Below are positions 44,349 through 53,226 of a DNA stretch of 64,000 bases, one piece after another. Both the position numbers and the translations under genes were made by a program. The notes under the pieces are model-generated. The model was not told the origin of the DNA. It ran no database searches and saw only the letters and a list, made by a program, of their open reading frames with translations. Each line of letters starts with the position of its first letter. Positions within the stretch are counted from its first letter, which is position 1. Origin of the DNA: Phenylobacterium glaciei (GTDB taxonomy: Bacteria; Pseudomonadota; Alphaproteobacteria; Caulobacterales; Caulobacteraceae); contig NZ_JAGSGD010000001.1 in assembly GCF_016772415.1 (NCBI RefSeq), positions 1,550,001 through 1,614,000 of the forward strand, written 5' to 3'.

Positions 44349-45146
44349 TCAGGCGTAGCCGAGCAACTCGCGCAGGCCCGGGGCCATGAAGTCCACGGCC
44401 CGCTTCTGGTCGTCGGGCAGCACCTCGGGCAAGGCCATGCCGCCCGACAGCTTTTCGCGCGACGTGGCGCTGTGTTCACGTGCCGCGCCGACCGCCACCC
44501 GCGCGCGCCAGTCGTCGGGCAATGCGATGCCGAGGTGGGCCAGCAGGTCACCGAAGTAGGCCTCCGCCGCCGGCGCCTCCAGGTTCTTCAGGTGGCCGAT
44601 GATGTCTTCGTAGCGCACCAGCTTAACCCCGGTCCCCAGCCAGGCGACCGCGTGGAAGGTGAAGACCTCGCGCAGGGCGGGGCCCTTTCCGGGGATGCCG
44701 AAGATCATCATGTTCATCATCTGCTCGACACTCACCGCGCCGTTCTTCAGCGGCTTGAGTTCGGGATGATCGAACTGGTCGGACAGGCTGAACCGCGCGC
44801 GGGCCAGGACATAGTCGTAGGGGTCGCGCACCAGCACCACCTGCCGGGCGTGCTTCAGCGCCATCAGGGACATGTCGGAAAACAGCAGATGGCCCACGCT
44901 GAAGGTCGGCCTCGCCGGGTTGAGCGCGCCTACGTGCTGCTGGAAGTTGGGGATCTGGATGAATTCGCGGTCGTAGTGCTGCTCGATGGGCACGAACATG
45001 CGCACGATATTGCGCAGCAGGTGGGTGCCGCACTTGGGCACGCTGTTGAGGAAGGCGGTCTGCCTCAGGGGCGCCTGGGCGAATTTGCGGATCTCCGGGC
45101 CCAGGGTGTCGGGCTTGCTAATGACATAGGCGACCGGCTGAGCCAT
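44349..45146 (-). CDS. Sulfotransferase-family protein
   Basis: The product is 265 residues from ATG at 45146, with AGGAGCG upstream; the frame is open further upstream but without similarity. SVPKCGTHLLRNIV fits the PAPS 5'-phosphosulfate loop and ARQVVLVRDPYDYVLARARF the 3'-phosphate motif (RDPxD). No signal peptide. It would transfer sulfate from PAPS to an acceptor, possibly a polysaccharide given the sugar-nucleotide genes nearby, though no PAPS synthesis genes are in the window. The family is broad and activity is inferred from motifs only. Confidence 0.75.
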   Translation of the reverse strand: MAQPVAYVISKPDTLGPEIRKFAQAPLRQTAFLNSVPKCGTHLLRNIVRMFVPIEQHYDREFIQIPNFQQHVGALNPARPTFSVGHLLFSDMSLMALKHARQVVLVRDPYDYVLARARFSLSDQFDHPELKPLKNGAVSVEQMMNMMIFGIPGKGPALREVFTFHAVAWLGTGVKLVRYEDIIGHLKNLEAPAAEAYFGDLLAHLGIALPDDWRARVAVGAAREHSATSREKLSGGMALPEVLPDDQKRAVDFMAPGLRELLGYA

Positions 45147-45268
45147 GGGGCGCTCCTGAAAACATGCCCTATCGCTAGGCGCCGGGCCGCGGTTGCGCAA
45201 CCGAAAACAAGACGCGCTACGGACGCGGAAGACCCGTGCGGTCTTACTGGGAAGGGGCTCGACCGGCC

Positions 45269-45529
45269 TTAGTGGATCGTGGCCACGGCCGTGGTGGTGG
45301 GGGAATAAAGCCCGATCAGTCCGTCGCGGGAGGCGACGGTGCGAGCGGCGCGGGCGGCGTTCTGGCAGATCACGCCCTTGACCTGTCCGGCCAGGCACTG
45401 CTGCAGCGCCGCCTCACGCTCATAGGCGTTGTCACGGAAATAGGTGAAGGAGCGGTCCACGGACCCCCAGCCCACCGAAGCGATGATGGCCGCCAGAGCG
45501 ACACCACACCAGAAGACGACACGTATCAT
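45269..45529 (-). CDS. Small single-pass membrane protein, unknown
   Basis: The product is 86 residues from ATG at 45529 with a G-rich stretch before it. One N-terminal helix (IRVVFWCGVALAAIIASVGW) acts as anchor or signal. The remaining ~60 residues (SFTYFRDNAYEREAALQQCL, then AGQVKGVICQNAARAARTVA) are probably periplasmic and contain two Cys that could form a disulfide. No family recognised. Confidence 0.5.
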   Translation of the reverse strand: MIRVVFWCGVALAAIIASVGWGSVDRSFTYFRDNAYEREAALQQCLAGQVKGVICQNAARAARTVASRDGLIGLYSPTTTAVATIH

Positions 45530-45681
45530 TTTGAAGCACCCCCCCGGCGCTGGGTGCAATTCGTAGGCCCCAATTTGGGGGAGCTCAAGTGAACGCCCGC
45601 GCGACGCGAAGACGCACAAGCCATGGAGGCGCCAGGAGCGATTCGCGGGGGGCGTGTGGCGGCCAGATCGCCGCCCGGCGC

Positions 45682-45796
45682 TAGAGCCCTTTCCGATCTG
45701 ACTGCGTCAGTCAGATCGGATAAAAAGGGCTCTAATTCAAGAAGTTAGAGCATTTTTCGACCCGATAACCGTTTCACACTTATCGGAAAAAGCGCT
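45682..45796. repeat. Double-hairpin extragenic element ending in CTAG
   Basis: Outer arms TAGAGCCCTTT (45682-45692) and AAAGGGCTCTA (45724-45734) enclose CCGATCTGACT, a 5-base loop and AGTCAGATCGG. A second unit follows with CCGATAA...TTATCGG and flanking TTTTTC/GAAAAA, closing at GCGCTAG, which overlaps the stop of the epimerase gene. Layout matches the element at 30373. Confidence 0.8.
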
Positions 45797-46817
45797 AGGT
45801 CGTGGCCGCCTTGTAGTAGTCCATGTACCAGTCGACGAAGCGGCCGATGCCGGTCTCGATGGGGGTCTTTGGCGCGTAGTCGAGGGCGGCCTGGGTCTCG
45901 GTGGTGTCGGCCTCGGTGCGGCTGACGTCGCCAGGCTGCATGGGCAGCAGGTTGAGCTGGGCTTTGCGGCCGAGCTTCTCCTCCAGGACCTCGATATAAC
46001 GCATCAGCTCGACCCGCTGGCTGTTGCCCAGGTTGAGAATCCGCCAGGGCGCGACGCCGCTCGTGGCCGGGTTGGGCGCGAGCGGATCCCAGGCCGGATC
46101 GATCGTCGCCGGCCGGTCCAGGGCCGCCACCACGCCGGAGACGATGTCGTCCACATAGGTAAAGTCACGCTGCATCTTGCCCTGTCCGTAGACGTCGATG
46201 GGCTCGCCCTTGAGGATCGCCTCGGTGAACTTGAACAGCGCCATGTCGGGGCGGCCCCAAGGGCCATAGACGGTGAAGAATCGGAAGCCGGTCGAGGGGA
46301 TGCCGAACAGGTGGGCGTAGGAATGGGCCATGGACTCGTTGGCGAGCTTGGTGGCCGCATAGAGGGTGATGGGGTGGTGCACGGGATCACGCACCGAGAA
46401 GGGCAGCTTGCCGTTGGCGCCGTAGACCGAGCTGGTCGAGGCGAAGACCAGGTGCCTGGGCTGGGTGGCGCGGCAGCCCTCCAGGATGTTGAGGAAGCCC
46501 ACCACGTTGGAGTCCACATAGGCCTCCGGATTTTCCAGGCTGTAGCGGACGCCGGCCTGGGCGGCGAGGTTGATCACGCCGTCGGGCTTCACATCCCTGA
46601 ACAGTTGAGCCACTGCCTCGCGGTCGGCCAGGTCGATCTTGGCGTGGCGATAGCCTTTACGGGCCTCCAGGCGGGACAGGCGGGCCTGTTTCAGGGTCGG
46701 ATCGTAATAGGGGTTCAGGTCGTCCAGACCGACGACCTTGTCACCGCGATCCAGCAGCCGGTGGGCGGTGTGCGAGCCGATGAAGCCCGCCGAGCCGGTG
46801 ACCAGGATAACCGCCAT
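45795..46817 (-). CDS. UDP-glucuronate 4-epimerase family protein
   Basis: The product is 340 residues. VTGSAGFIGSHTAHRLLDRG, LDDLNPYYDPTLKQARL (typical of GlcA epimerases), NLAAQAGVRYSLENPEAYVD, STSSVYGANGKLPFS, YAATKLANE (YxxxK), FRFFTVYGPWGRPDMALFKF and YGQGKMQRDFTYVDDIV. These match CapI/LpsL/WbtF-type enzymes that interconvert UDP-glucuronate and UDP-galacturonate. It lies 64 bases after the CapD-like gene on the same strand, so they likely share an operon for a surface glycan. Confidence 0.92.
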   Translation of the reverse strand: MAVILVTGSAGFIGSHTAHRLLDRGDKVVGLDDLNPYYDPTLKQARLSRLEARKGYRHAKIDLADREAVAQLFRDVKPDGVINLAAQAGVRYSLENPEAYVDSNVVGFLNILEGCRATQPRHLVFASTSSVYGANGKLPFSVRDPVHHPITLYAATKLANESMAHSYAHLFGIPSTGFRFFTVYGPWGRPDMALFKFTEAILKGEPIDVYGQGKMQRDFTYVDDIVSGVVAALDRPATIDPAWDPLAPNPATSGVAPWRILNLGNSQRVELMRYIEVLEEKLGRKAQLNLLPMQPGDVSRTEADTTETQAALDYAPKTPIETGIGRFVDWYMDYYKAATT

Positions 46818-46881
46818 AAGTCTCTCTTACGCTACGCGATGCGATGTTAGAGCCAGCCGCTGGGGGCGCGCAATCGTCCCG

Positions 46882-48822
46882 TTAGCCGTTGGCGACGACC
46901 CGCAGGGCCGGGGCGGCGCCGGGCTTCTCGCCACGAATCTGAGCGACCAGGTCGAAGAGCGCGCGACGCACGTCCTCCACATCGCCTTTGTCGGCGAGAC
47001 CCTCAAGGTCCAGCAGATGGTTGGCGGTGATGCGCAAGGCGGAGGAAGAAACCACCTCCATGACCTTCGGCGCGCAGGGCAGGGACCGCTCGGTCTCGTC
47101 CAGCAGGGCTTCGGTGAGCTTCTCGCCAGGCCGCAGGCCGGTGATCTCGATTTCGATGTCCTTGCCGGGGACGCGGCCGGAGAGGGCGATCATCTGGCGG
47201 GCGAGGTCCATGATCCGCACCGGCTCGCCCATCTCCAGCAGGAAGAGGCGGGCGTGGGCGGCGTCGGCCCCCTCGGCGCAGGTGGCCGTGGCGTGCAAGA
47301 CCAGCTGCGCGGCCTCGGGAATGGTCATGAAGAACCGGGCCATGTCCTCGTGGGTCACGGTGACCGGACCGCCACGATCAATCTGAGACTTGAATATTGG
47401 CACCACGGAGCCTGCAGAGCCCAGGACATTGCCGAACCGCACGGCGGAGAAGCGCGTGCCCTGGCCGTTCTGCTGGGCCTGAATCACCGCCTCGGCCAGG
47501 CGCTTGGTGGCGCCCATGACATTGGAGGGGTCGACGGCCTTGTCCGTGGAGATCAGCACCATCTGGGCCGCGCCTGAGGCGCGCGCGCCCTCGGCGACGT
47601 TCCAGGTGCCGACCACGTTGGTGAGTACGCCCTCGCAGGGGTGACGCTCGACCATGGAGACGTGCTTCAGGGCCGCGGCGTGGAAGACCAGGTCGGGCTT
47701 CTGGCGCTGGAAACAGTCGGCCACCCGGCTGGCGTTGCGCACGTCCACAAGGGCGGCGTGCCGCGACAGGGAGGGGAAGGTCTCGCCCAGTTCGCGGTCG
47801 ATCTCGAAGAGCGAGGTCTCCGAGAAGTCGAGCATGGTGATATGGGCGGCATGGAAGGCGGCGACCTGGCGAACCAGCTCGGCCCCGATGGAGCCGCCGG
47901 CCCCCGTGATCAGCACGCGGCGACCGTGGATCAGGGCCTTCACGGCCTCATGGTCCAGTTCGATGGGCTCGCGGGCCAGCAGCTCCTCGACACTGATCTC
48001 GCGCATGGGCAGCAGGGCCATGCCGTCGTGCTGCGACAGCTCGACGATGGAGGGGAGGCGCAACAGGCGGATGCCATCGTTCTTCAACTGGCCCAGCTGA
48101 TCGGCGGTCAGCCCCTTCAGGCGGCCGGGCTCGTCCAGGAACAGGATGGCGCGCGGATAGCGGTTCCAGCGCCGAAGGTCGGCCAGAGCCGCCTCCAGAT
48201 TGTCGATGCACTCGATGATGCAGACACCACGCACCTGCTGGCCCACGTCGCGGACGTCGGGGCCGACGATGCCGACCGGGGTCCAGGCGTGGTCGTGCCG
48301 CCGCGCGACGTCGCGCAGATAGGTGTCGGCGAGCGCCATCGGACCAATCAGCAGCAGGGACGGGGCCTGGGGCGCGCGGTCGCGCACGGATTTCAGGGGG
48401 GCGAAGCTGTCCAGGGCGTGCTCGTGCAGGGCGCGGCGCATGATCCGCGCGCCCATGGAGCCCGTCATCTGGAAGATGGTGGCCATGGCCAGGACAGAAC
48501 GGGGCAGGCCGCTCGCCCGGTCGATCACGAACACCGCCAGCAGGAAGACCCCCGCGGTCAGCACCGCGGTTCGGGCCAGGACTAGAGCGTCGGGAATGGA
48601 GACATAGCGCCAGGGTGACAGCTCGCGCCGGAACACGGTGGAGAAGACGGCGGCGAGGGCGGCGTAGAGGCCCACCAGCTGCACGACATTGAGGGTGGAG
48701 AGATCGCCGTCGTCGAGGCCCAGCGTACGGGCAGAGGATAAAAGATAGGCGAGGAAAAAGGCTGCAGCCGCGATCAGCGTGTCGACGACGATGGTCTGGG
48801 CTCGGTTGGCCATCTGCTCCAT
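46882..48822 (-). CDS. CapD/FlaA1-like membrane nucleotide-sugar dehydratase/epimerase
   Basis: The product is 646 residues from ATG at 48822, where GGAGCGGAGCG precedes and the first membrane helix follows directly. The N-terminal ~130 residues hold four helices (for example TLIAAAAFFLAYLLSS and LVGLYAALAAVFSTVF). A CoA-binding-like Rossmann domain follows (LLLIGPMALADTYLRDV), then the catalytic SDR domain (VLITGAGGSIGAELVRQVAA, DVRNASRVADCFQRQKPDLV, FHAAALKHVSMVERHP, ISTDKAVDPSNVMGATKRLA). Members are UDP-HexNAc 4,6-dehydratases (PglF/WbpM/CapD), giving UDP-4-keto-6-deoxy sugars. In this domain Lys of STDKAV and MGATKR are the usual catalytic positions. Confidence 0.93.
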   Translation of the reverse strand: MEQMANRAQTIVVDTLIAAAAFFLAYLLSSARTLGLDDGDLSTLNVVQLVGLYAALAAVFSTVFRRELSPWRYVSIPDALVLARTAVLTAGVFLLAVFVIDRASGLPRSVLAMATIFQMTGSMGARIMRRALHEHALDSFAPLKSVRDRAPQAPSLLLIGPMALADTYLRDVARRHDHAWTPVGIVGPDVRDVGQQVRGVCIIECIDNLEAALADLRRWNRYPRAILFLDEPGRLKGLTADQLGQLKNDGIRLLRLPSIVELSQHDGMALLPMREISVEELLAREPIELDHEAVKALIHGRRVLITGAGGSIGAELVRQVAAFHAAHITMLDFSETSLFEIDRELGETFPSLSRHAALVDVRNASRVADCFQRQKPDLVFHAAALKHVSMVERHPCEGVLTNVVGTWNVAEGARASGAAQMVLISTDKAVDPSNVMGATKRLAEAVIQAQQNGQGTRFSAVRFGNVLGSAGSVVPIFKSQIDRGGPVTVTHEDMARFFMTIPEAAQLVLHATATCAEGADAAHARLFLLEMGEPVRIMDLARQMIALSGRVPGKDIEIEITGLRPGEKLTEALLDETERSLPCAPKVMEVVSSSALRITANHLLDLEGLADKGDVEDVRRALFDLVAQIRGEKPGAAPALRVVANG

Positions 48823-48970
48823 GAATCGCGCTCCGCTCCGGTCGTCCGACTTCGCACCATAGAGGGGCGGGCGCGACCGTCCAATGAAACTCCCGTCCGG
48901 CGAGCTTTCCGTCCGGAAACGAGCCGCATCGCGCACCTTTTCACCAAGGGCGCGAGACAAGGGCCAGACC

Positions 48971-49039
48971 CTAGAGCGCGTCTGCGGCGAGTGGAAGCTG
49001 GTTCGCCCATCGGACGCGCTTCTATCGTCTTGGAGCTAG
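48971..49039. repeat. Third, shorter CTAG-bounded hairpin element
   Basis: TAGAGCGCGTC (48972-48982) pairs with GACGCGCTTCTA (49013-49024) with one bulge. The unit begins with CTAGAG and closes with GAGCTAG, resembling the elements at 30373 and 45682. Confidence 0.6.
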
Positions 49040-49112
49040 GGCGTCTTTCTGGCCGTCTTGTCGGGACTGCACACCTGAGCAGACGCGACCTCAAAGGTCG
49101 CCGCCGGAAACA

Positions 49113-49144
49113 GAAAAGCCGCCCCCGCAAGGGGACGGCTTTTC
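49113..49144 (-). terminator. Rho-independent terminator of the TorF-type porin gene
   Basis: GAAAAGCCGCCCC, loop GCAA, then GGGGACGGCTTTTC: a long GC stem flanked by A and T runs, so it can act in both directions. It lies 26 bases beyond the stop of the minus-strand porin gene. Confidence 0.9.
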
Positions 49145-49169
49145 CAGAACAGCAGAGTGAGGCTTAGAG

Positions 49170-49862
49170 CTAGAAGCTGGCCTTCACGCCCACGACGACC
49201 TTGGCGTCATAGATGTCGCCGAAAGAATGTTCGTCGGTGTCATGGTAGCGCAGGTCGAAGCCGACGTGGTCGTTGAGCGCGTAGCCCACGCCCAGGTTCC
49301 AGGTGTTGTAGTCGGCCGGGCCTTCGATTTCCTGGTGACCGACAGCGCCGGAGACCGACACCTTGTCGACGACCGGGATGGCGCCGTTGATTTCGTAATA
49401 GGTGGCCTTGCCGGTCTTGCCGAAGAACTCCGGCGAATAGAAGACCGTCGCGCCGACGGTGGCGGGGCCGACCGCGGTCGAAGCGGCGGCCTTGTACTCG
49501 ACGTAGTCTTCATGGCTGCCGGTGGGCTGGTTGGAATAGCCGTAGTAGTAGACGCCCAGGTCGAAGTTCACCGGGCCGGCCACCGGCTTGATGCCAGCGT
49601 AGAGGTCGTATTCCAGGTCGGTGCCGTTGTTGAATTCAACGTTCGACACCCAGACGCCGGCATAGCCGATGCCGTACAGGGTCGCGTCGGCCCCGCCGTA
49701 GATCTGGCCGCCATTGTCGGTCTGGCTGACACCGCGGAACATGTAGTCCGTGGCCGCGCCGAGGTTGAAGGACAGCGCGATGTCGTCATCGGCGGCGAGG
49801 GCGCTTCCACCCATGGCGGCGGTGGCCGCGGCGGCGAGAAGCGTGGTCTTAAGAATGTTCAT
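49170..49862 (-). CDS. TorF-family putative porin
   Basis: The product is 230 residues. Signal peptide MNILKTTLLAAAATAAMGGSALA. The mature part is beta-strand rich: LSFNLGAATDYMFRGVSQTD, GVWVSNVEFNNGTDLEYDLY, FDLGVYYYGYSNQP, ending AKVVVGVKASF with a terminal Phe. This matches the TIGR02001/TorF group of outer-membrane proteins. Function within the family is mostly unproven. It has its own terminator, and the upstream ~200 bases separate it from the SDR gene. Confidence 0.88.
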   Translation of the reverse strand: MNILKTTLLAAAATAAMGGSALAADDDIALSFNLGAATDYMFRGVSQTDNGGQIYGGADATLYGIGYAGVWVSNVEFNNGTDLEYDLYAGIKPVAGPVNFDLGVYYYGYSNQPTGSHEDYVEYKAAASTAVGPATVGATVFYSPEFFGKTGKATYYEINGAIPVVDKVSVSGAVGHQEIEGPADYNTWNLGVGYALNDHVGFDLRYHDTDEHSFGDIYDAKVVVGVKASF

Positions 49863-50068
49863 TTCGTTATCCCCTTATATCCAGCCGAGCTTCGCTCAAC
49901 CGTCGCCGGAGATCGCCAGTTGGAGACCTCCAGATCAACGCGAGGCGGAGCCGTAGCGCCCCCTAGGTACTCTGTGCGCGGAATTTGTGCGTTAACGGAA
50001 CGAGGCGCCGCGCAATTAGGCGGTTAGCTGTGCCTTAGGCGCCACGCCCCGCCCGAGGTGGTCAAGCC

Positions 50069-50872
50069 TCAACGCATCGCCAGCGGCGAATAGTTCAGGT
50101 GAGTCCCAGCATCCACCAGCAGGGTCTCGCCGGTGACGTGTTTCGAAGCAGGCGCGGCCAGGAAGACGGCGGCGCCGGCGATGTCCTCGGCGGTGGAGGC
50201 GGCCTTCAGCGGCGTGGAGGCTGCGGCGCCGTCGCGCATCTTCTGGGCGCGCTCGGCGCCGACGCCCTTGCCGAACCATGGGGTGTCGATGAACCCGGGG
50301 CAGATGGCGTTGACGCGGATCTTCGGGGCGAGCGCACGGGCCAGGGACAGGGTCATGGTGGTCAGGGCCCCCTTGGAGGCGGCGTAGGGCACGGAGGAGC
50401 CGATTCCCGCTACGCCGGCGATGGAGGACGTATTGACCACGGCGCCGGGCTGCGGCGCGGCCTCCAGCAGGGACCGCGCGGCGCGGACCATCTGATAGGC
50501 GCCCACCACGTTCACACTATAGAGCCGCAGGAAGTCCTCGGCGGTGACCGCGTCCAGGTCGGCGTGGTTTGGCGCGAACTTGGTGACGCCGGCGTTGTTG
50601 AATAGGGCGTCGATGCGACCGAAGGGCTGCGCCGCCGTGGCGATCCTGCGGCAGTCGTCGTCGGAGGCGACATCGCCCTGGACGATGACGGCCTTGGCGC
50701 CGTGAGCCTCGACCTGGCGGGCGGTCTCAGCGGCTTCATCGGCGCTTGAGGCGTAGTTGATGATCACGGCGGCGGCGCCGCGGCTGGCGGTCTCTACGGC
50801 GATGGCGCGCCCCAATCCGGTGGAGGCGCCGGTCACCACGACCACGAAATCTTGGAAATCCTTGCCGCTCAT
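50069..50872 (-). CDS. SDR-family oxidoreductase
   Basis: The product is 267 residues. Classical SDR: VTGASTGLGRAIAVETASRG, NNAGVTKFAPN, NTSSIAGVAGIG (catalytic Ser), PYAASKGALTTMTLS (YxxxK) and GETLLVDAG. Substrate unknown; such enzymes include 3-oxoacyl reductases and alcohol dehydrogenases. It stands alone, about 100 bases from the divergently transcribed queF. Confidence 0.88.
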   Translation of the reverse strand: MSGKDFQDFVVVVTGASTGLGRAIAVETASRGAAAVIINYASSADEAAETARQVEAHGAKAVIVQGDVASDDDCRRIATAAQPFGRIDALFNNAGVTKFAPNHADLDAVTAEDFLRLYSVNVVGAYQMVRAARSLLEAAPQPGAVVNTSSIAGVAGIGSSVPYAASKGALTTMTLSLARALAPKIRVNAICPGFIDTPWFGKGVGAERAQKMRDGAAASTPLKAASTAEDIAGAAVFLAAPASKHVTGETLLVDAGTHLNYSPLAMR

Positions 50873-50968
50873 CGCGCGTCTTCTCCCTTATGATTTGAGC
50901 GGTGATAGCGCCTCGGCGCGGCGGAGTCTCTGTTGCGGGCGAGCCTCGCGCGGCGTAAAGCGCGCGGC

Positions 50969-51424
50969 ATGGACGAGACCCATCTGACCCAACTCGGCCG
51001 CGAAGTCCGCGGCTTCGCCTCGCCGGAAGAGGCTGTTCTGGAGCGGGTGCCCAACCCGCAGGCCGACACTCTCTATCTGGCGCGCTTCACGGTTCCTGAG
51101 TTCACCTCTCTGTGCCCGGTGACCGGCCAGCCCGACTTCGCCCATCTGGTGATCGACTACACGCCGGGGCCGTGGCTGATCGAGAGCAAGTCGTTGAAGC
51201 TGTATTTGGGCGCATTCCGTAATCACGGGGCCTTCCATGAGGACTGCACGGTGGCCATCGGCCGCAAGATCGTGGAGGTGGCCCAGCCCCTCTGGCTGAG
51301 GATCGGCGGCTACTGGTTCCCGCGCGGCGGCATCCCCATCGACGTCTTCTGGCAGAGCGGCGCGGCGCCCGAAGGTTTATGGTTGCCGGATCAAGGTGTC
51401 GCACCCTACCGTGGTCGCGGCTGA
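50969..51424 (+). CDS. queF: NADPH-dependent 7-cyano-7-deazaguanine reductase
   Basis: The product is 151 residues from ATG at 50969, the short unimodular QueF form. [20 protein letters not shown] contains the active-site Cys. [20 protein letters not shown] and DC carry the conserved substrate-binding Glu and the catalytic Asp. It reduces preQ0 to preQ1 in queuosine tRNA modification. No other queuosine gene is adjacent. Confidence 0.96.
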   Translation: MDETHLTQLGREVRGFASPEEAVLERVPNPQADTLYLARFTVPEFTSLCPVTGQPDFAHLVIDYTPGPWLIESKSLKLYLGAFRNHGAFHEDCTVAIGRKIVEVAQPLWLRIGGYWFPRGGIPIDVFWQSGAAPEGLWLPDQGVAPYRGRG

Positions 51425-51726
51425 CGAGGTTTCGATGGCCCGCGCGGTCCTGATGCCGATCCGCGCCATGTATTTGCAGGTCGAAACCCAAGCTTCACAG
51501 TAGAGCGAGGGCTGGCCTTTCCCACGATCTTTCGATCCCTGCGATGGGAATGAGTCCCAAGGCGGAACAGGAGCGGCGCGAATCAACCGTCGACTAGCCG
51601 ACGCCGCCAAAATGGGGTATGTATCGGTCGCCCAACTCTCCTCGGGCGTGTCACACTTCAGGCCGGGCGGCGACCCTTCGCCGTCCGGCCGTTGTGTTTC
51701 AGGGTCTATCGGCGCCCACAGACCGC
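51425..51726. other. Intergenic region between queF and a convergent metallohydrolase gene
   Basis: About 300 bases with no gene. At 51661-51690 a GC-rich hairpin (GGCCGGGCGGCG paired with CGCCGTCCGGCC) sits between the convergent genes. It lacks a T-run on either side but could act as a weak bidirectional transcription block. Confidence 0.5.
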
Positions 51727-53226
51727 CTAGGGCGGCGCCAGATAGATCGGATTTCCAAGCAATAGCAGGCGGCCTTCGCGGTCGCGGACATCGGCGCGGA
51801 GCCAGTGGCGCGCGCCGTCCGCGGTGGCGGTGAATGTGAGAACCTGGTCCGCACCGGAAATGTCCTGCTTCCAAGTCGACAGCAGGGAAAGGCCGTCGCC
51901 CTTGATCTGAACGGCCCCACCTTCCATTCCGACGACGTGAACCTGCAGCAGCACCTTCTCTCCCGATGCTGCGGACAGCAGATCCCCCATTTCGGCCGTC
52001 CTTCCCCCGAGACTCGCCGTGACCTCGAGCAGGCGGTCGCGGCCGCCGCCGATGTCGATGAAGACGTGGCCGAGCCGGATCGCCTCAAGAATGGCGGTCT
52101 GGGACAGATCGGCCGCGCGGACCACGGTGGTGGGGCGGCCAATGGCCCCGGCCTTGCTCGGGTCGAGGCCTGCGTCGTGGTTGTCCGATCCGCCGATGGC
52201 GGTGATCCGCAGGCCCTCATTGAGCCGCGCTTCCCAGAAGGGAATGCCCGAGATGACGCTCTCAGCCCCCTTGGGGAGGGCGAGCGATCCGCCATTGACC
52301 GCTTCTATCGCCTGGATGCGGGAGAAGTCCGTGGGCTTGGCGACCCAGCCGCAGCCCATGCAGATTTCGCCGGAGGGTTGGCCCGGATGGTTGAGGGAGA
52401 TCAGGCCGCCGGCCTTCTCGACCTCTTCCAGCAGGGTGGCGAGGTTCGGCGCCCGGGGCGAGCCGAGCTGAAAATCCAGGAAGCTGGTGGGGCCAAAGAC
52501 GTTCGCATGGCCATAGAAGGTGGTGATCTCCCGGCCCGGAATCAGCAGCAGGTCGTCGAAATAGGGCGCCAGCTCCCGCAGCGCTTCATTCTGCGAAGTG
52601 GCGTTGTGATCGGTGACCGCGATGAAATCGAGGCCCCGGGCCGCGGCGGCCTCCAGGGTCTTAAAGACCGGGCAGGGGACACGGACGCCCTTTCGCGACA
52701 GGCAGGAGCCGTCGCTGTGGCTGGTGTGCATGTGCAGGTCGCCGCGGAACCAGCCTGGTCCGCTCTTCAGGGGCGAGGTCTGGAAGCCGCTGAAGGCCGC
52801 GCCGCGTTCAAGATGGATCCGCGCGGTGTAGTCGGCACGACCATCCTTGCGCAGGTTGGGCACGCCCAGCACCAGCTTCCACTCACCGGCGGGCAGCGGC
52901 CCCGGCAGGTAGGACGGGGTGGCTTCCGACTCCGAGATCGTGAAGCGGTTCTTGTTGCCGCCGCTCCAGCCACGGAATCGCAGGGGGTCGCGCAGGCCCA
53001 GGTCGATGACCGACTTCTGATCCTTGCCGGTGTACTCGAATTCCACAGTCAGCCGGGTGGTTCCGGACGGCACCCGGAACGGAACCTCGCGATAGGTCTG
53101 GTGGTCGGCTCCGGTCATGGCTCCGCGAAGGGTGATGTCGGGCGTCGGCGCCGCGGTGGCTCCGACGGCGAGCAAGGCGGCGCAGACCGCCGCCAAACCC
53201 GCCGCCAAATGCCGAATCCTACTCAT
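51727..53226 (-). CDS. CehA/McbA-family PHP-domain metallohydrolase, exported
   Basis: The product is 499 residues. Signal peptide LAAGLAAVCAALLAVGATAA. An N-terminal beta-sandwich (residues about 30-150) precedes a PHP domain: GDLHMHTSHSDG, AVTDHNATSQNE, PGREITTFYGHANVFG, ISLNHPGQPSGE and GGSDNHDAG, giving the His/Asp metal ligands. A C-terminal beta domain follows. Related proteins include the carbaryl hydrolase CehA and various phosphoesterases; the natural substrate is unknown. Its start codon overlaps the stop of the upstream TonB receptor (TGATG), so synthesis is coupled and the enzyme probably acts on, or in connection with, the receptor ligand in the periplasm. Confidence 0.87.
   Translation of the reverse strand: MSRIRHLAAGLAAVCAALLAVGATAAPTPDITLRGAMTGADHQTYREVPFRVPSGTTRLTVEFEYTGKDQKSVIDLGLRDPLRFRGWSGGNKNRFTISESEATPSYLPGPLPAGEWKLVLGVPNLRKDGRADYTARIHLERGAAFSGFQTSPLKSGPGWFRGDLHMHTSHSDGSCLSRKGVRVPCPVFKTLEAAAARGLDFIAVTDHNATSQNEALRELAPYFDDLLLIPGREITTFYGHANVFGPTSFLDFQLGSPRAPNLATLLEEVEKAGGLISLNHPGQPSGEICMGCGWVAKPTDFSRIQAIEAVNGGSLALPKGAESVISGIPFWEARLNEGLRITAIGGSDNHDAGLDPSKAGAIGRPTTVVRAADLSQTAILEAIRLGHVFIDIGGGRDRLLEVTASLGGRTAEMGDLLSAASGEKVLLQVHVVGMEGGAVQIKGDGLSLLSTWKQDISGADQVLTFTATADGARHWLRADVRDREGRLLLLGNPIYLAPP

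Noticed and set aside
44124..45272. Open plus-strand frame across the inverted repeat and sulfotransferase
   Set aside because: It crosses a terminator-adjacent repeat and is antisense to the sulfotransferase, which has conserved PAPS motifs.
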